Assembly (NCBI RefSeq): GCF_001746415.1 | Contig: NZ_MEHJ01000001.1 | Span: 4,354,501 to 4,418,500, forward strand | From: Streptomyces agglomeratus | Lineage (GTDB): Bacteria; Actinomycetota; Actinomycetes; Streptomycetales; Streptomycetaceae | Reading direction: 5' to 3' | Length of the DNA stretch: 64,000 nt | In this document: in pieces, positions 1 to 7,760 of the stretch | Layout: every line of letters starts with the position of its first letter | Numbering within the stretch: position 1 is the stretch's first letter | The notes under the pieces: generated by a model | The model's database searches: none | What the model saw: only the letters and a program-made list of their open reading frames with translations | Told to the model about the DNA's origin: nothing | Position numbers and translations under genes: made by a program

Positions 1-9
1 CCGGCCGTA

Positions 10-54
10 GGCGGACCGGTCGCAGACGGACCGGTCGCAGGCGGACCGGCCGCT
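10..54. repeat. 15-bp tandem repeat, three copies
   Basis: Three consecutive 15-base units close to GGCGGACCGGTCGCA lie at 10-24, 25-39 and 40-54; the third differs at two positions. No convincing reading frame runs through it and a terminator follows at 104, so it is probably the tail or 3' untranslated part of a gene that lies to the left of the window. Confidence 0.7.
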
Positions 55-103
55 GGGCGGGGCGACACCGCCTGCCTGACCGGCGCTTCTCTCCGCCCGG
101 ACG

Positions 104-146
104 AACGGCCCCGTCTCCACGCATGCGCGTGCGAGACGGGGCCGTT
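104..146. terminator. Rho-independent-type hairpin without T-run
   Basis: Perfect 14-base arms AACGGCCCCGTCTC (104-117) and GAGACGGGGCCGTT (133-146) around a 15-base loop. It lies 41 bases beyond the stop of the leftward gene ending at 188 and can serve a rightward gene entering from the left as well. Confidence 0.8.
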
Positions 147-187
147 CGGATGTGGCGTGCGCGGCGGGTGGCCGGCTTCGTCGGACC

Positions 188-541
188 TCAGTCCTCGTCG
201 TAGAAGCCGTTGCGGCCGTCGTAGCCGTCGCCGTCGTAACCGTTGTCGCCGTTGTCGCCGTTGTAACCCCGGCCGCAGGAGTGCGCGGCGGCGATCTCGG
301 TGATGCCGTACGGGCCGCCGACGTTGGAGAGGTAGAACGCCCCGCTGCTGTTGCGGCAGTGGTGGCGGTCGGAGTCGAAGGGGCCGTCGCCGTAGTGGCC
401 ACCGGCGAAGGGGCCGTCGCTGTAGGGGGCGTTGTCGGAGGGGCCGCCGTCGAAGTCCATGGTGGCGGCGGCAGCGGGGCCGGCTGCCATGAAGCCGGCG
501 GCGGTGATGCCGGCGAGGGTGATCGCGACGCGACGAAGCAT
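188..541 (-). CDS. Small secreted Asp/Gly/Asn-rich protein
   Basis: A 117-residue protein with a clear Sec signal peptide (MLRR start, hydrophobic core ITLAGITAAGFMAAG, AAAA cleavage region near residue 26). The mature part has only two cysteines (HHC and HSC, about residues 62 and 89), compatible with one disulfide, and ends in an acidic low-complexity tail built of DG/NG/YDG repeats from about residue 94. The tail resembles Ca2+-binding or surface-exposed linkers, but no family is recognised. The start is supported by an AGGAGAG ribosome site just upstream on the minus strand. It is a single-gene unit divergent from the beta-helix gene. Function unknown; extracellular location is well supported. 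Confidence 0.75.
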   Translation of the reverse strand: MLRRVAITLAGITAAGFMAAGPAAAATMDFDGGPSDNAPYSDGPFAGGHYGDGPFDSDRHHCRNSSGAFYLSNVGGPYGITEIAAAHSCGRGYNGDNGDNGYDGDGYDGRNGFYDED

Positions 542-756
542 GTTTCGCTCTCCTGTACGTACGTGACGGGTGAGGCCTGACGGGGTCTGACTTCACTCCA
601 TGTCCGCGCACTCGGCGTCAGCACACGCCACGGGGGTCATCCGGACGGGGGAGGCGTCTGCATCCGCTCGGTCGCACCCGCTGCCGTCGGCCTTCTTCCT
701 CCCCACCCCCTTTCCCGCACCGCCTCCTCGTGGCATGCTCGCCGCCGACGCACATC

Positions 757-780
757 TGAACATCGTTCACATACATGTAT
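757..780. promoter_or_regulatory. Dyad plus palindrome upstream of the Tat beta-helix gene
   Basis: TGAAC-ATC-GTTCA (757-769) is a perfect dyad, followed at once by the palindrome ATACATGTAT (771-780). The AT-rich pair stands out from its surroundings and ends 12 bases before the GTG start at 793, so it would sit over the promoter or transcript start of that gene. Candidate operator; the binding factor is unknown. Confidence 0.4.
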
Positions 781-792
781 CTGGAGGCGGGT

Positions 793-2481
793 GTGAGCAT
801 GGGTACCGGTCGATCCGGCATCAGCAGACGTGGTGTGCTCGGCGGCGCGATAGCCATAGCGGTGGCGGGCGCAGCTCCACCCGCGCACGGCGCCGCCCCA
901 CCCGCGCAAGGCGCCGACGGGCACACCTCCTCCCCCCTGTGGCGGGAGTACGCCGCCACGCCCTTCACCCACCCCCAGATCCCGTACGTCGGCCGGGCCG
1001 GCGCCCGCGCCGGAGCTACCCGCGTCCCCCGCCGCCCCGTCGTCGCCAACGTCCTCCACCACGGCGCCCGGCCCGACGGCTCGGACGCCGCCCCCGCGAT
1101 CAACCGGGCCCTCGCCGCCGCCGGAGCCCGCGGCGGCGGCACCGTCCTCGTCCCGCCCGGTACGTACCGCATCGACGACGTGATCCGCATCGGCCACAGC
1201 GACGTCGTCCTGCGCGGCGCGGGCAGCGGCCGCACCAAGCTGCTCGCGACCAGGAACCTCACCGAGCTGATCGGTCCCTACGGCAGCCGCTACGGCGGTG
1301 ACAAGTCGTCCTGGTCCTGGGCCGGCGGCCTCATCTGGCTCTGCCCCCAAGCGCGTTACGACTCCCTCACCGCCGCCATCAGGGCCGGTGCCTGGCCCTT
1401 CGAAGGCTGGACCGGCAACAGGCGCGACGCATGGCGGACGCTCACCACCCTCGCCCCCGCCGAGCGCGGCGACCGGACCGTCACCGTCCACGACGCCGCC
1501 CACCTGCGCACCGGCCAACTCGTCCTCCTGCGCCTGGCCGACGACCCCGCCCACACCCTGCTGGCGCACATCGCGGGCGACAGCGCCGGGGCCCGGGCGT
1601 ACCCCTGGGCCGACAAGACCAAGCTGACCAGCTACGTCCCGTACGAATGGCCCGTACGCATCACCCGCGTCACCGGCCGCGAGGTCACCCTCGAACGCCC
1701 CCTGCCGCTCGACCTCCGCCCCGCCTGGGACCCGCGCCTCACCACCCCCGTCACCCCGCTCACCGGCTCGGGAGTCGAGGGCCTCACCCTCGAAGCGGTG
1801 GAGACGCCGCAGGCCCCGCACCTCCTCGACAAGGGCTACAACGGCGTCACATTCCAGTGCGCGTACGACTGCTGGGCCGAGGACGTCACCGTCCGCCACG
1901 CCGACAACGGCTTCGGCCTCGTCGCCGCCTCCGCCTGTACGCTGCGCCGCACCCGCGTCGAGGGCCGCGGCTCGCACCATCCGTACTTCTGCCGCGAGGG
2001 TTCGCACGACAACCTCGTCGAGGACTTCACGGTCGCCGCGCGCACCGCGCCCGCTCCCGCCGGGACCCAGCTCCACGGCATCAATGTCGAGGGACTGTCC
2101 AGCCACAACGTCTGGTCGCGCGGCGTCATGCGCATGGGCACCTTCGACACCCACCGTGGCATGCCGTTCGCCAACGTCCGCACCCAGATCACCGTCAACA
2201 ACAACGGCCGTCACGGCGGCGACGCCTCCGCAGGCCCCCTGTACGGCGCCCGCTTCACCCACTGGAACGTCACCGTCACCAACGCCCGCGCCGGCCTCGT
2301 CAAGATCGACACCATCGCCCCGTACAGCGCGACCGTCGGCATCAGCGAGGTCAGGGAGTTCGACCAGACCGACGTACCCGACTTCACGGGCCCCCTGCAC
2401 GCACGTCTCGAGGCATACGGAACCCCCGCCTCCGTGCAGCCCCCCAACCTCTACGAGGCGCAGCGCGACCTCAGCCGCTGA
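793..2481 (+). CDS. Tat-exported pectate-lyase-superfamily (parallel beta-helix) protein
   Basis: A protein of about 562 residues. The N-terminus carries a twin-arginine signal (SGISRRGVLGGAIAIAVAGA), so it is exported folded. Around residues 80-160 it has the Pectate_lyase_3 type opening (VLHHGARPDGSDAAPAINRA, then GGTVLVPPGTYRI and VVLRGAGSGRTKL), followed by a long stretch of beta-helix-like strands rich in N, T and V. It is likely an extracellular polysaccharide lyase or hydrolase, substrate not predictable. GTG at 793 is preferred over ATG at 799 because GGAGG at 783-787 is spaced five bases from it. The end overlaps the convergent MFS gene by 11 bases. Confidence 0.8.
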   Translation: MSMGTGRSGISRRGVLGGAIAIAVAGAAPPAHGAAPPAQGADGHTSSPLWREYAATPFTHPQIPYVGRAGARAGATRVPRRPVVANVLHHGARPDGSDAAPAINRALAAAGARGGGTVLVPPGTYRIDDVIRIGHSDVVLRGAGSGRTKLLATRNLTELIGPYGSRYGGDKSSWSWAGGLIWLCPQARYDSLTAAIRAGAWPFEGWTGNRRDAWRTLTTLAPAERGDRTVTVHDAAHLRTGQLVLLRLADDPAHTLLAHIAGDSAGARAYPWADKTKLTSYVPYEWPVRITRVTGREVTLERPLPLDLRPAWDPRLTTPVTPLTGSGVEGLTLEAVETPQAPHLLDKGYNGVTFQCAYDCWAEDVTVRHADNGFGLVAASACTLRRTRVEGRGSHHPYFCREGSHDNLVEDFTVAARTAPAPAGTQLHGINVEGLSSHNVWSRGVMRMGTFDTHRGMPFANVRTQITVNNNGRHGGDASAGPLYGARFTHWNVTVTNARAGLVKIDTIAPYSATVGISEVREFDQTDVPDFTGPLHARLEAYGTPASVQPPNLYEAQRDLSR

Positions 2482-3784
2482 TCTTCTCGCCGTCCGCCTC
2501 GGCAGGGGGGACGGGGGCGGCCGCGACCGGCGGAACCTCGTCCTTCGCGGCCGCGTCCGGGGCGTCCGAGTCGGCGAGCACCCGTCGCAGGCGCGTCGTG
2601 TACCCGGCGGCCGCCACGCACCCGACGACCCCGCAGCCGATCCACAGCGCGTCCGGGCCGGGCCCGTCCACGATCCAGCCCGCCAGGATCGGCGCGAGGA
2701 AGCCGGCCAGGGCCCAGGACATGCCCATGACGCCCTGGTAGCGACCACGCGCGTGGTCGGGCGCCAGCCGGGCGGTCGCGGCGGCGTTCGTCGGCACGTG
2801 GACCATCTCGCCGAGCGTCCACACCACCACGGTGACCGCGAACAGCAGCGGCGTCCCGGCCAGCGCGGTCGCCCCCGTTCCGGCGGCGAACAGCAGCGCG
2901 GAGACGGTGAGCAGCGCGGCCGGCGACCGCCGGTCGGTGATCTTGTTGACGAGCAGCTGGAAGCCGACTATCACGACGCCGTTGACCGCGATCACCATGC
3001 CGTACGCGCTCGGTTCGAGCCCTTCACCGGCCATGGTCAGCGGCAGGCCGACCCAGGGCGCGGTGAAGATGAGGCAGACGAGCAGGTTGAGCAGTACGAG
3101 CGTCCGGAAGGGCGCGTCCCGCAGGACTTCGAGCACGCTCACCTTCGGCTCGGCCACCGCCTCCTCGCCCTTGGCGAGTGGCGCGGCGACCGGCCGGGTC
3201 TCCGGCAGCCGCAGGAAGACGATCAGAGCGCACAGGACGGTGGCCGCCGCGTCCACCACGAACAGGGTCCGGTAACCGAAGACGATCGCCGCGCCGCCGC
3301 CGAGCGCCGCTATCGCGAAACCGAGGTTGAGAGCCCAGTAGTTGAGGGCGTACGCGCGCCGGCGCTCGTTCTCCGGCACCAGGTCGGCGATGGTCGCGCC
3401 GATCGCCGGCCGTACCGCCTGCATGGCCACGCCCATCAGGAGCACCACCACCGCGACCCCCACCGCGCTGGTCACCACGGCGAGCGCGGCCGCGCCCGCC
3501 GCCGTGCCCAGGTGCCCGGCGATCATCGTGGGCCGCCGCCCCCACCGGTCGGTGAGCATCCCGCCGAGCGGCGAACCGGCCACCCCGCCGAGCCCGTGCA
3601 GCGCGATGACGAGCCCCGCGTACCACGCCGAGTAACCCAGCTCCTGCGTCAGATACAGCGACAGGAAGGTGAGGACGAAGGCCCCGGTGCGGTTCACCAG
3701 CGTCGACGTCCACAGCCACCAGAAGCCGTCGGGAAGCCCCGAGACCGTTTCCTTCGCTGCACGTCCGAGCGTGGCTATGGACAT
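2471..3784 (-). CDS. MFS transporter (drug/metabolite efflux type)
   Basis: A 437-residue membrane protein with the 12-segment major facilitator pattern: an N-terminal half with the loop 2-3 signature GGMLTDRWGRRPTMI (about residues 73-87), a central hydrophilic loop near residues 205-220 containing charged residues, and a second hydrophobic half. The last 35 residues are an Ala/Pro/Glu/Asp tail that is probably cytoplasmic. MFS proteins of this kind are proton antiporters exporting drugs or metabolites; no substrate can be named. It stands alone, convergent with the beta-helix gene and divergent from gpmA. Its upstream region carries an inverted repeat that could be its operator. Confidence 0.85.
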   Translation of the reverse strand: MSIATLGRAAKETVSGLPDGFWWLWTSTLVNRTGAFVLTFLSLYLTQELGYSAWYAGLVIALHGLGGVAGSPLGGMLTDRWGRRPTMIAGHLGTAAGAAALAVVTSAVGVAVVVLLMGVAMQAVRPAIGATIADLVPENERRRAYALNYWALNLGFAIAALGGGAAIVFGYRTLFVVDAAATVLCALIVFLRLPETRPVAAPLAKGEEAVAEPKVSVLEVLRDAPFRTLVLLNLLVCLIFTAPWVGLPLTMAGEGLEPSAYGMVIAVNGVVIVGFQLLVNKITDRRSPAALLTVSALLFAAGTGATALAGTPLLFAVTVVVWTLGEMVHVPTNAAATARLAPDHARGRYQGVMGMSWALAGFLAPILAGWIVDGPGPDALWIGCGVVGCVAAAGYTTRLRRVLADSDAPDAAAKDEVPPVAAAPVPPAEADGEKISG

Positions 3785-3825
3785 TCGGTATCCCCCCGGG
3801 GACCTGCGGCGCGGCGGTGAGCGCC

Positions 3826-3858
3826 TGTAAGCGGCTGAAGCGGTTACCGCAACTTACA
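3826..3858. promoter_or_regulatory. Inverted repeat upstream of the MFS gene
   Basis: TGTAAG (3826-3831) and CTTACA (3853-3858) form an outer dyad, and GCGGTTACCGC (3840-3850) is an inner palindrome. The block is 42-74 bases upstream of the MFS start, where a TetR/MarR-type repressor could act, but no regulator gene is adjacent. Tentative. Confidence 0.35.
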
Positions 3859-3919
3859 AGCGGGAAGCGGCCGCAGGCTACTCAATTGACGCGAGCAGTC
3901 AACCGTGCGGGGCGTCCAT

Positions 3920-3925
3920 TAGTCT
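3920..3925 (+). promoter_or_regulatory. -10 hexamer of a probable leaderless gpmA transcript
   Basis: TAGTCT ends seven bases before the ATG at 3933 and there is no Shine-Dalgarno sequence, which is the arrangement of a leaderless mRNA starting at the A of ATG. Confidence 0.55.
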
Positions 3926-3932
3926 CGTACGC

Positions 3933-4694
3933 ATGGCCGACGCACCGTACAAGCTGATCCTCCTCCGCCACGGCGAGAGCGAATGGAACGCGAAGAACCT
4001 GTTCACCGGATGGGTGGACGTCAACCTCACCGAGAAGGGCGAGAAGGAGGCGGTACGCGGCGGTGAGCTGCTCGTCGAAGCCGGCCTGCTCCCCGACGTC
4101 CTCCACACCTCGCTCCAGAAGCGCGCCATCCGTACCGCCCAGCTCTCGCTGGAGGCCGCGGACCGCCACTGGATCCCCGTCCACCGCTCCTGGCGCCTGA
4201 ACGAGCGCCACTACGGCGCCCTCCAGGGCAAGGACAAGGCGCAGACGCTGGCCGAGTTCGGCGAGGAGCAGTTCATGCTCTGGCGCCGCTCGTACGACAC
4301 CCCGCCGCCGGTCCTGGCGGACGGCACGGAGTTCTCCCAGTCGGACGACCCGCGTTACGCGACGATCCCCAGCGAGCTGCGCCCCCGCACGGAGTGCCTC
4401 AAGGACGTCGTCGAGCGCATGCTGCCGTACTGGTACGACGGCATCGTCCCGGACCTGCTGGCGGGCCGCACCGTCCTGGTCGCCGCCCACGGCAACTCGC
4501 TGCGCGGCCTGGTGAAGCACCTCGACGGCATCTCCGACGAGGAGATCACCGGCCTGAACATCCCCACCGGCATCCCGCTCTACTACGAGCTGGACGCCGA
4601 CTTCCGCCCGGTCACCAAGGGCGGCACGTACCTCGACCCGGAGGCCGCGAAGGCCGCCATCGAGGCCGTGAAGAACCAGGGCAAGAAGAAGTAA
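3933..4694 (+). CDS. gpmA: 2,3-bisphosphoglycerate-dependent phosphoglycerate mutase
   Basis: A 253-residue cytoplasmic glycolytic enzyme interconverting 3- and 2-phosphoglycerate. The phosphohistidine motif LRHGESEWN is at residues 11-19 (His13), the substrate motif [14 protein letters not shown] is near residues 88-101, and the second catalytic histidine lies in AAHGNSLRG near residue 187. Length and motifs match the dPGM family throughout. The start has no ribosome site; a -10 box seven bases upstream points to a leaderless message. A strong hairpin terminator follows, so it is a monocistronic unit. Confidence 0.97.
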   Translation: MADAPYKLILLRHGESEWNAKNLFTGWVDVNLTEKGEKEAVRGGELLVEAGLLPDVLHTSLQKRAIRTAQLSLEAADRHWIPVHRSWRLNERHYGALQGKDKAQTLAEFGEEQFMLWRRSYDTPPPVLADGTEFSQSDDPRYATIPSELRPRTECLKDVVERMLPYWYDGIVPDLLAGRTVLVAAHGNSLRGLVKHLDGISDEEITGLNIPTGIPLYYELDADFRPVTKGGTYLDPEAAKAAIEAVKNQGKKK

Positions 4695-4705
4695 CACGCA
4701 CGGAT

Positions 4706-4744
4706 CGAGCCCCCTGCCGCGGAGTGTCCGCGGCAGGGGGCTCG
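4706..4744 (+). terminator. gpmA terminator
   Basis: Perfect 18-base arms beginning CGAGCCCCCTGCCGCGGA (4706-4723) with a three-base loop and the complement at 4727-4744, 12 bases after the gpmA stop. No T-run, as is usual in Streptomyces. Confidence 0.9.
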
Positions 4745-4818
4745 GTGTTGCCGCGTGAGGTGAAGGTTCCTGACGGTCCGCTATGTACGCGATGTACGCG
4801 AAGAGGCGAGCGCACGAT

Positions 4819-5115
4819 ATGAGCGACACCCTGCTGACCACCCTGGCCACCGCCATGGCGCAGTTGGTCACGGCCATTGACATGACCGACGAGGACGAGG
4901 TCGATCCGGATCTGGCCACGACCTGGTTCGAGGACCTCGCCGACCAGCTCGGCAGGCTCCCCGCCGAGGACCAGCACCGGCTCGCGGCGCTCTTCAGGGA
5001 AGCGGCCATGGAGGAGACGCGTCCCGAGTTCCGGGAGGCGATGCTGGAGGTGCCGGAGAACTTCGGCCTGGAGGACGACGACGAGGACGCGTACGACGAC
5101 GGGCACGCCGCGTAG
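4819..5115 (+). CDS. Small acidic conserved protein, unknown function
   Basis: A 98-residue acidic protein beginning MSDTLLTTLATAMAQL. It is predicted to be mostly helical, with an Asp/Glu-rich C-terminus (EDDDEDAYDD) and no membrane segment or signal. ATG at 4819 is chosen over the upstream ATG at 4783 because AAGAGG lies 12 bases before it and the extra residues look non-native (MYAMYAKRR). The gene is separated from gpmA by a terminator and followed by a terminator shared with the convergent Cys-rich gene. I do not recognise a named family; similar small proteins sit between gpmA and phoU in other Streptomyces (recalled, not checked). Confidence 0.7.
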   Translation: MSDTLLTTLATAMAQLVTAIDMTDEDEVDPDLATTWFEDLADQLGRLPAEDQHRLAALFREAAMEETRPEFREAMLEVPENFGLEDDDEDAYDDGHAA

Positions 5116-5280
5116 ACCGTCCCGGCTCCCGGTGCGGCTGCCGCTCCGGCTCGGCCCGGCTCCCGGTACGGCCGGTTCCGGCTCTCCGTACCGCTACGCC
5201 GCCGGCCTCAGCACGGCCGCCCTCGCCGGGGCATCAGCCCGGCGGCGCCGCATTCGGTGTTCGTACGCCATCGGATGTGA

Positions 5281-5314
5281 AAGGGGCCCCGTCCGCCTTC
5301 GGACGGGGCCCCTT
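5281..5314. terminator. Bidirectional terminator
   Basis: AAGGGGCCCCGTCCG (5281-5295) pairs with its perfect complement at 5300-5314 around a four-base loop. It lies between the convergent genes ending at 5115 (+) and 5334 (-) and can serve both. Confidence 0.9.
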
Positions 5315-5333
5315 CCGTACGCACCCGGTCGCC

Positions 5334-5495
5334 CTAGCCGCAGCAGCCGCCGCACTGGCACGGCGCGCCCGACTGGCAGCCGCAGCCGCAGCCGGCCCCG
5401 CAGCCGCAGGCGCCGAGCAGAGGCAGCACCGGCCGGTGGCGGGCCACTTCGACCGGTGGTTCCTGGTGGGATTCGGACGTGGGGGATTCGGCCAT
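5334..5495 (-). CDS. Cys-rich mini-protein, metallothionein-like
   Basis: A 53-residue protein starting MAESPTSESHQEPPVEVARH; the last 24 residues hold nine cysteines in CxC, CxxxC and CC spacing (GACGCGAGCGCGC, then PCQCGGCCG). Such spacing in a tiny soluble protein suggests metal-thiolate binding, but no known metallothionein family is matched with certainty. The start is fixed by a very strong GAGGAGG site five bases upstream on the minus strand, which argues that this is a real, well-translated gene. It lies about 100 bases downstream of phoU on the same strand and could be read from phoU transcripts or its own promoter. Function inferred only from composition. Confidence 0.8.
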   Translation of the reverse strand: MAESPTSESHQEPPVEVARHRPVLPLLGACGCGAGCGCGCQSGAPCQCGGCCG

Positions 5496-5593
5496 GGGGA
5501 TCCTCCTCGAAGGCGCACGTGACGTACTCCTGCTGCCCATTGGATGCCCAGTCCTGCGGGCGCATCAACGGCGCACACGCGCAATCCCCGTAC

Positions 5594-6286
5594 TTATTCG
5601 CCCTGCCCGGGCGCGGGCGCGGTGGCGGCCGCCGCCTGGAGCTCGTCCGCGTGCTCACCCGTCACCAGGTACACCACGCGCTTCGCCACCGAAACGGCGT
5701 GGTCGGCGAACCGCTCGTAGTACCGGCCGAGCAGCGTCACGTCGACCGCCGTCTCGATGCCGTGCTTCCAGCGGTCGTCCATCAGGTGCTGGAACAGCGT
5801 GCGGTGCAGCAGGTCCATCTCGTCGTCGTCGTGCTCCAGCTGGAGCGCGAGGTCGACGTCCTTCGTGGTGATGACCTCCGCCGCCTTCGCCATCAGGCGC
5901 TGCGCGAGCTGCCCCATCTCCAGCATCGTGGCGTGCAGGTCGTGCGGTACGGCCGAGGCCGGGAAACGCAGGCGGGCGAGCTTCGCCACGTGCTGGGCCA
6001 GGTCGCCCGAGCGCTCCAGGTCGGCGCTCATCCGCAGTGAGGTGACGACAATCCGCAGGTCCGTGGCGACGGGCTGCTGGCGGGCCAGCAGTGCTATCGC
6101 GCGGGCCTCCAGGTCGTGCTGGAGATCGTCGACCTTCTGATCGGCGGCGATCACGCTCTCGGCGAGCTTGAGGTCCGCGTCGAGCATGGCGGTGGTGGCC
6201 CGCCCGATCGCGGACCCGACGAGCCGGGCCATCTCGACCAGGGCTTCACCGATCGAGTCAAGTTCCTCGTGGTACGCGTCGCGCAT
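5594..6286 (-). CDS. phoU: Phosphate-transport accessory/regulatory protein PhoU
   Basis: A 230-residue all-helical cytoplasmic protein with the two tandem PhoU three-helix domains. The metal-binding type motifs are recognisable as LRMSADLERSGDLAQHVAK (about residues 83-101) and RYYERFADHAVSVAKRV (about residues 188-204). PhoU modulates the PhoR kinase and the Pst phosphate transporter. It is transcribed divergently from phoR-phoP, and a PHO box lies in the shared intergenic region, so PhoP activation under phosphate limitation is expected. The Ala/Pro-rich last 20 residues are dispensable-looking. Confidence 0.97.
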   Translation of the reverse strand: MRDAYHEELDSIGEALVEMARLVGSAIGRATTAMLDADLKLAESVIAADQKVDDLQHDLEARAIALLARQQPVATDLRIVVTSLRMSADLERSGDLAQHVAKLARLRFPASAVPHDLHATMLEMGQLAQRLMAKAAEVITTKDVDLALQLEHDDDEMDLLHRTLFQHLMDDRWKHGIETAVDVTLLGRYYERFADHAVSVAKRVVYLVTGEHADELQAAAATAPAPGQGE

Positions 6287-6370
6287 GAAAGTCCCTCTCT
6301 TGTCTTACTGAGGCCAGCCTCTGAACCCCACGCTCCCACGTTCTGTCCGTTACGCGTCCGATTCCGGCAC

Positions 6371-6403
6371 CCCAAGTGAACCAACCCCATCCCCTCGGTG
6401 AAC
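6371..6403 (-). promoter_or_regulatory. PHO box (PhoP binding site) between phoU and phoR
   Basis: Read on the minus strand there are three 11-base units: GTTCACCGAGG (6403-6393), a degenerate GGATGGGGTTG (6392-6382) and GTTCACTTGGG (6381-6371). The two good units are exactly 22 bases apart, matching the direct-repeat architecture described for Streptomyces PhoP (units like GTTCACCCGG). It faces phoU and lies upstream of phoR, so it probably drives the regulon's own expression. Confidence 0.8.
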
Positions 6404-6464
6404 TCTGAGCGACGAGTGTTCGAGCGGCCACCCTTTTGGCTGGGGGAGTGTCACAGCACCCGCT

Positions 6465-6470
6465 TAACCT
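6465..6470 (+). promoter_or_regulatory. -10 hexamer of a probable leaderless phoR transcript
   Basis: TAACCT ends six bases before the ATG at 6477 and there is no ribosome site between them, suggesting that transcription starts at the phoR start codon. Confidence 0.5.
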
Positions 6471-6476
6471 GGGTGC

Positions 6477-7760
6477 ATGGACGTGAACGCGGCAGTCGCC
6501 GCAGCAGCAGCGATCGCCGGTCTCCTGACCGGTGTGATCGCCGTGCTGACGTTCCGCTGGAGCGAGCGCGAGCAGGCCAGGCCCACCCGGTCCTCCATGC
6601 GCCCCGACGTCAACGCGGTGCTGCCGCCGGGCGTCGACACCGTGCTGTCCGTGCTCCGCTCCTCCGCCGTCGTCCTGGACGAGAGCGACAGCGTCGTCAA
6701 GGCCAGCTCGGCGGCGTACGCGCTCGGCCTCGTCCGGGGCGGAAAGCTGGCCGTGGACCCCATGCTCCACATGGCCCGCGACACCCGCCGCGACGGCGAG
6801 ATACGCCAGGTCGAACTGGACCTCCCGCGTCGTGGCACGGGCCGTGGCGAGGCTCTCGCGGTCTCCGCCCGCGTCGCCCCGCTCGGCTCGCGCCTCGTAC
6901 TGCTCCTGGTGGAGGACCTCACCGAGGCCCGCCGCATCGAAGCGGTACGGCGCGACTTCGTCGCGAATGTCAGCCATGAGCTCAAGACTCCTACCGGCGC
7001 GCTCTCCCTGCTCTCCGAGGCCGTCATGGACGCCGCGGACGACCCCGAGGCGGTCACCCGTTTCGCGGGCCGCATGCAGATCGAGGCGACCCGCCTCACC
7101 AATCTGGTCCAGGAGCTCATTGATCTTTCCCGCGTCCAGAACGACGACCCGCTGGAGGACGCCGAGCCGGTCCGCGTCGAGGAACTGGTCGCCGAGGCCA
7201 TGGACCGCAGCCGCCACTCCGCCTCCACCAAGAACATCACGATGGCCGCGGGCGGCACCGAGGGCCTGCGCGTGTGGGGGAACCGGGGGCAGCTCGCCGC
7301 CGCCCTGGGCAACCTCGTCGAGAACGCCGTCAACTACAGCCCCGCCCGCACCCGCGTCGGCATAGCCGGGCGCCGGATCTCCGCCCCCGGCGGGGACCTG
7401 ATCGAGATAGCCGTCACCGACCAGGGCATCGGCATCTCCGAGAAGGACCGCGAGCGGATCTTCGAACGTTTCTACCGCGTGGACCCGGCCCGCTCCCGGG
7501 CCACCGGAGGCACGGGCCTCGGCCTGGCCATCGTCAAGCACGTGGCCGCCTCGCACGGCGGAGAGGTCACGGTGTGGAGCTCCGAAGGACAGGGCTCCAC
7601 CTTCACCCTGCGACTGCCCGAGGCAGCCGCGCCACGCGACCGGTCCCCGGTCGCCGTCCCGGACGACGACGAAGCCGACGAGCACACGGACAACGCTGCC
7701 GGCGGCCCGTACGAGACCACTGATCGCGAACCCATTCCCCACCCGGAGGTCCTTCCGTGA
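6477..7760 (+). CDS. phoR: Phosphate-sensing histidine kinase PhoR
   Basis: A 427-residue sensor kinase. One N-terminal membrane segment (about residues 5-25) is followed by a short linker and a degenerate PAS-like region. The HisKA box NVSHELKTPTG (His about 167) comes next, then an ATPase domain with the N box GNLVENAVNYS, the G1 box VTDQGIGI and the G2 box GGTGLGLAIVKH. The single membrane segment is typical of actinobacterial PhoR/SenX3-type kinases that sense phosphate through PhoU and Pst. It is co-transcribed with phoP: the stop TGA overlaps the GTG of phoP by four bases. The acidic Pro-rich tail after the kinase core (from about residue 385) is of unknown role. Confidence 0.97.
   Translation: MDVNAAVAAAAAIAGLLTGVIAVLTFRWSEREQARPTRSSMRPDVNAVLPPGVDTVLSVLRSSAVVLDESDSVVKASSAAYALGLVRGGKLAVDPMLHMARDTRRDGEIRQVELDLPRRGTGRGEALAVSARVAPLGSRLVLLLVEDLTEARRIEAVRRDFVANVSHELKTPTGALSLLSEAVMDAADDPEAVTRFAGRMQIEATRLTNLVQELIDLSRVQNDDPLEDAEPVRVEELVAEAMDRSRHSASTKNITMAAGGTEGLRVWGNRGQLAAALGNLVENAVNYSPARTRVGIAGRRISAPGGDLIEIAVTDQGIGISEKDRERIFERFYRVDPARSRATGGTGLGLAIVKHVAASHGGEVTVWSSEGQGSTFTLRLPEAAAPRDRSPVAVPDDDEADEHTDNAAGGPYETTDREPIPHPEVLP

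Noticed and set aside
1..103. C-terminal end of an upstream gene containing the tandem repeats
   Set aside because: Three frames are open or stop within it, none with convincing composition, so it is listed only as a repeat.
637..2748. Long minus-strand frame of 703 codons opposite the beta-helix gene
   Set aside because: It is the antisense of a real gene with Tat signal and beta-helix motifs; such frames stay open because of high third-position GC.
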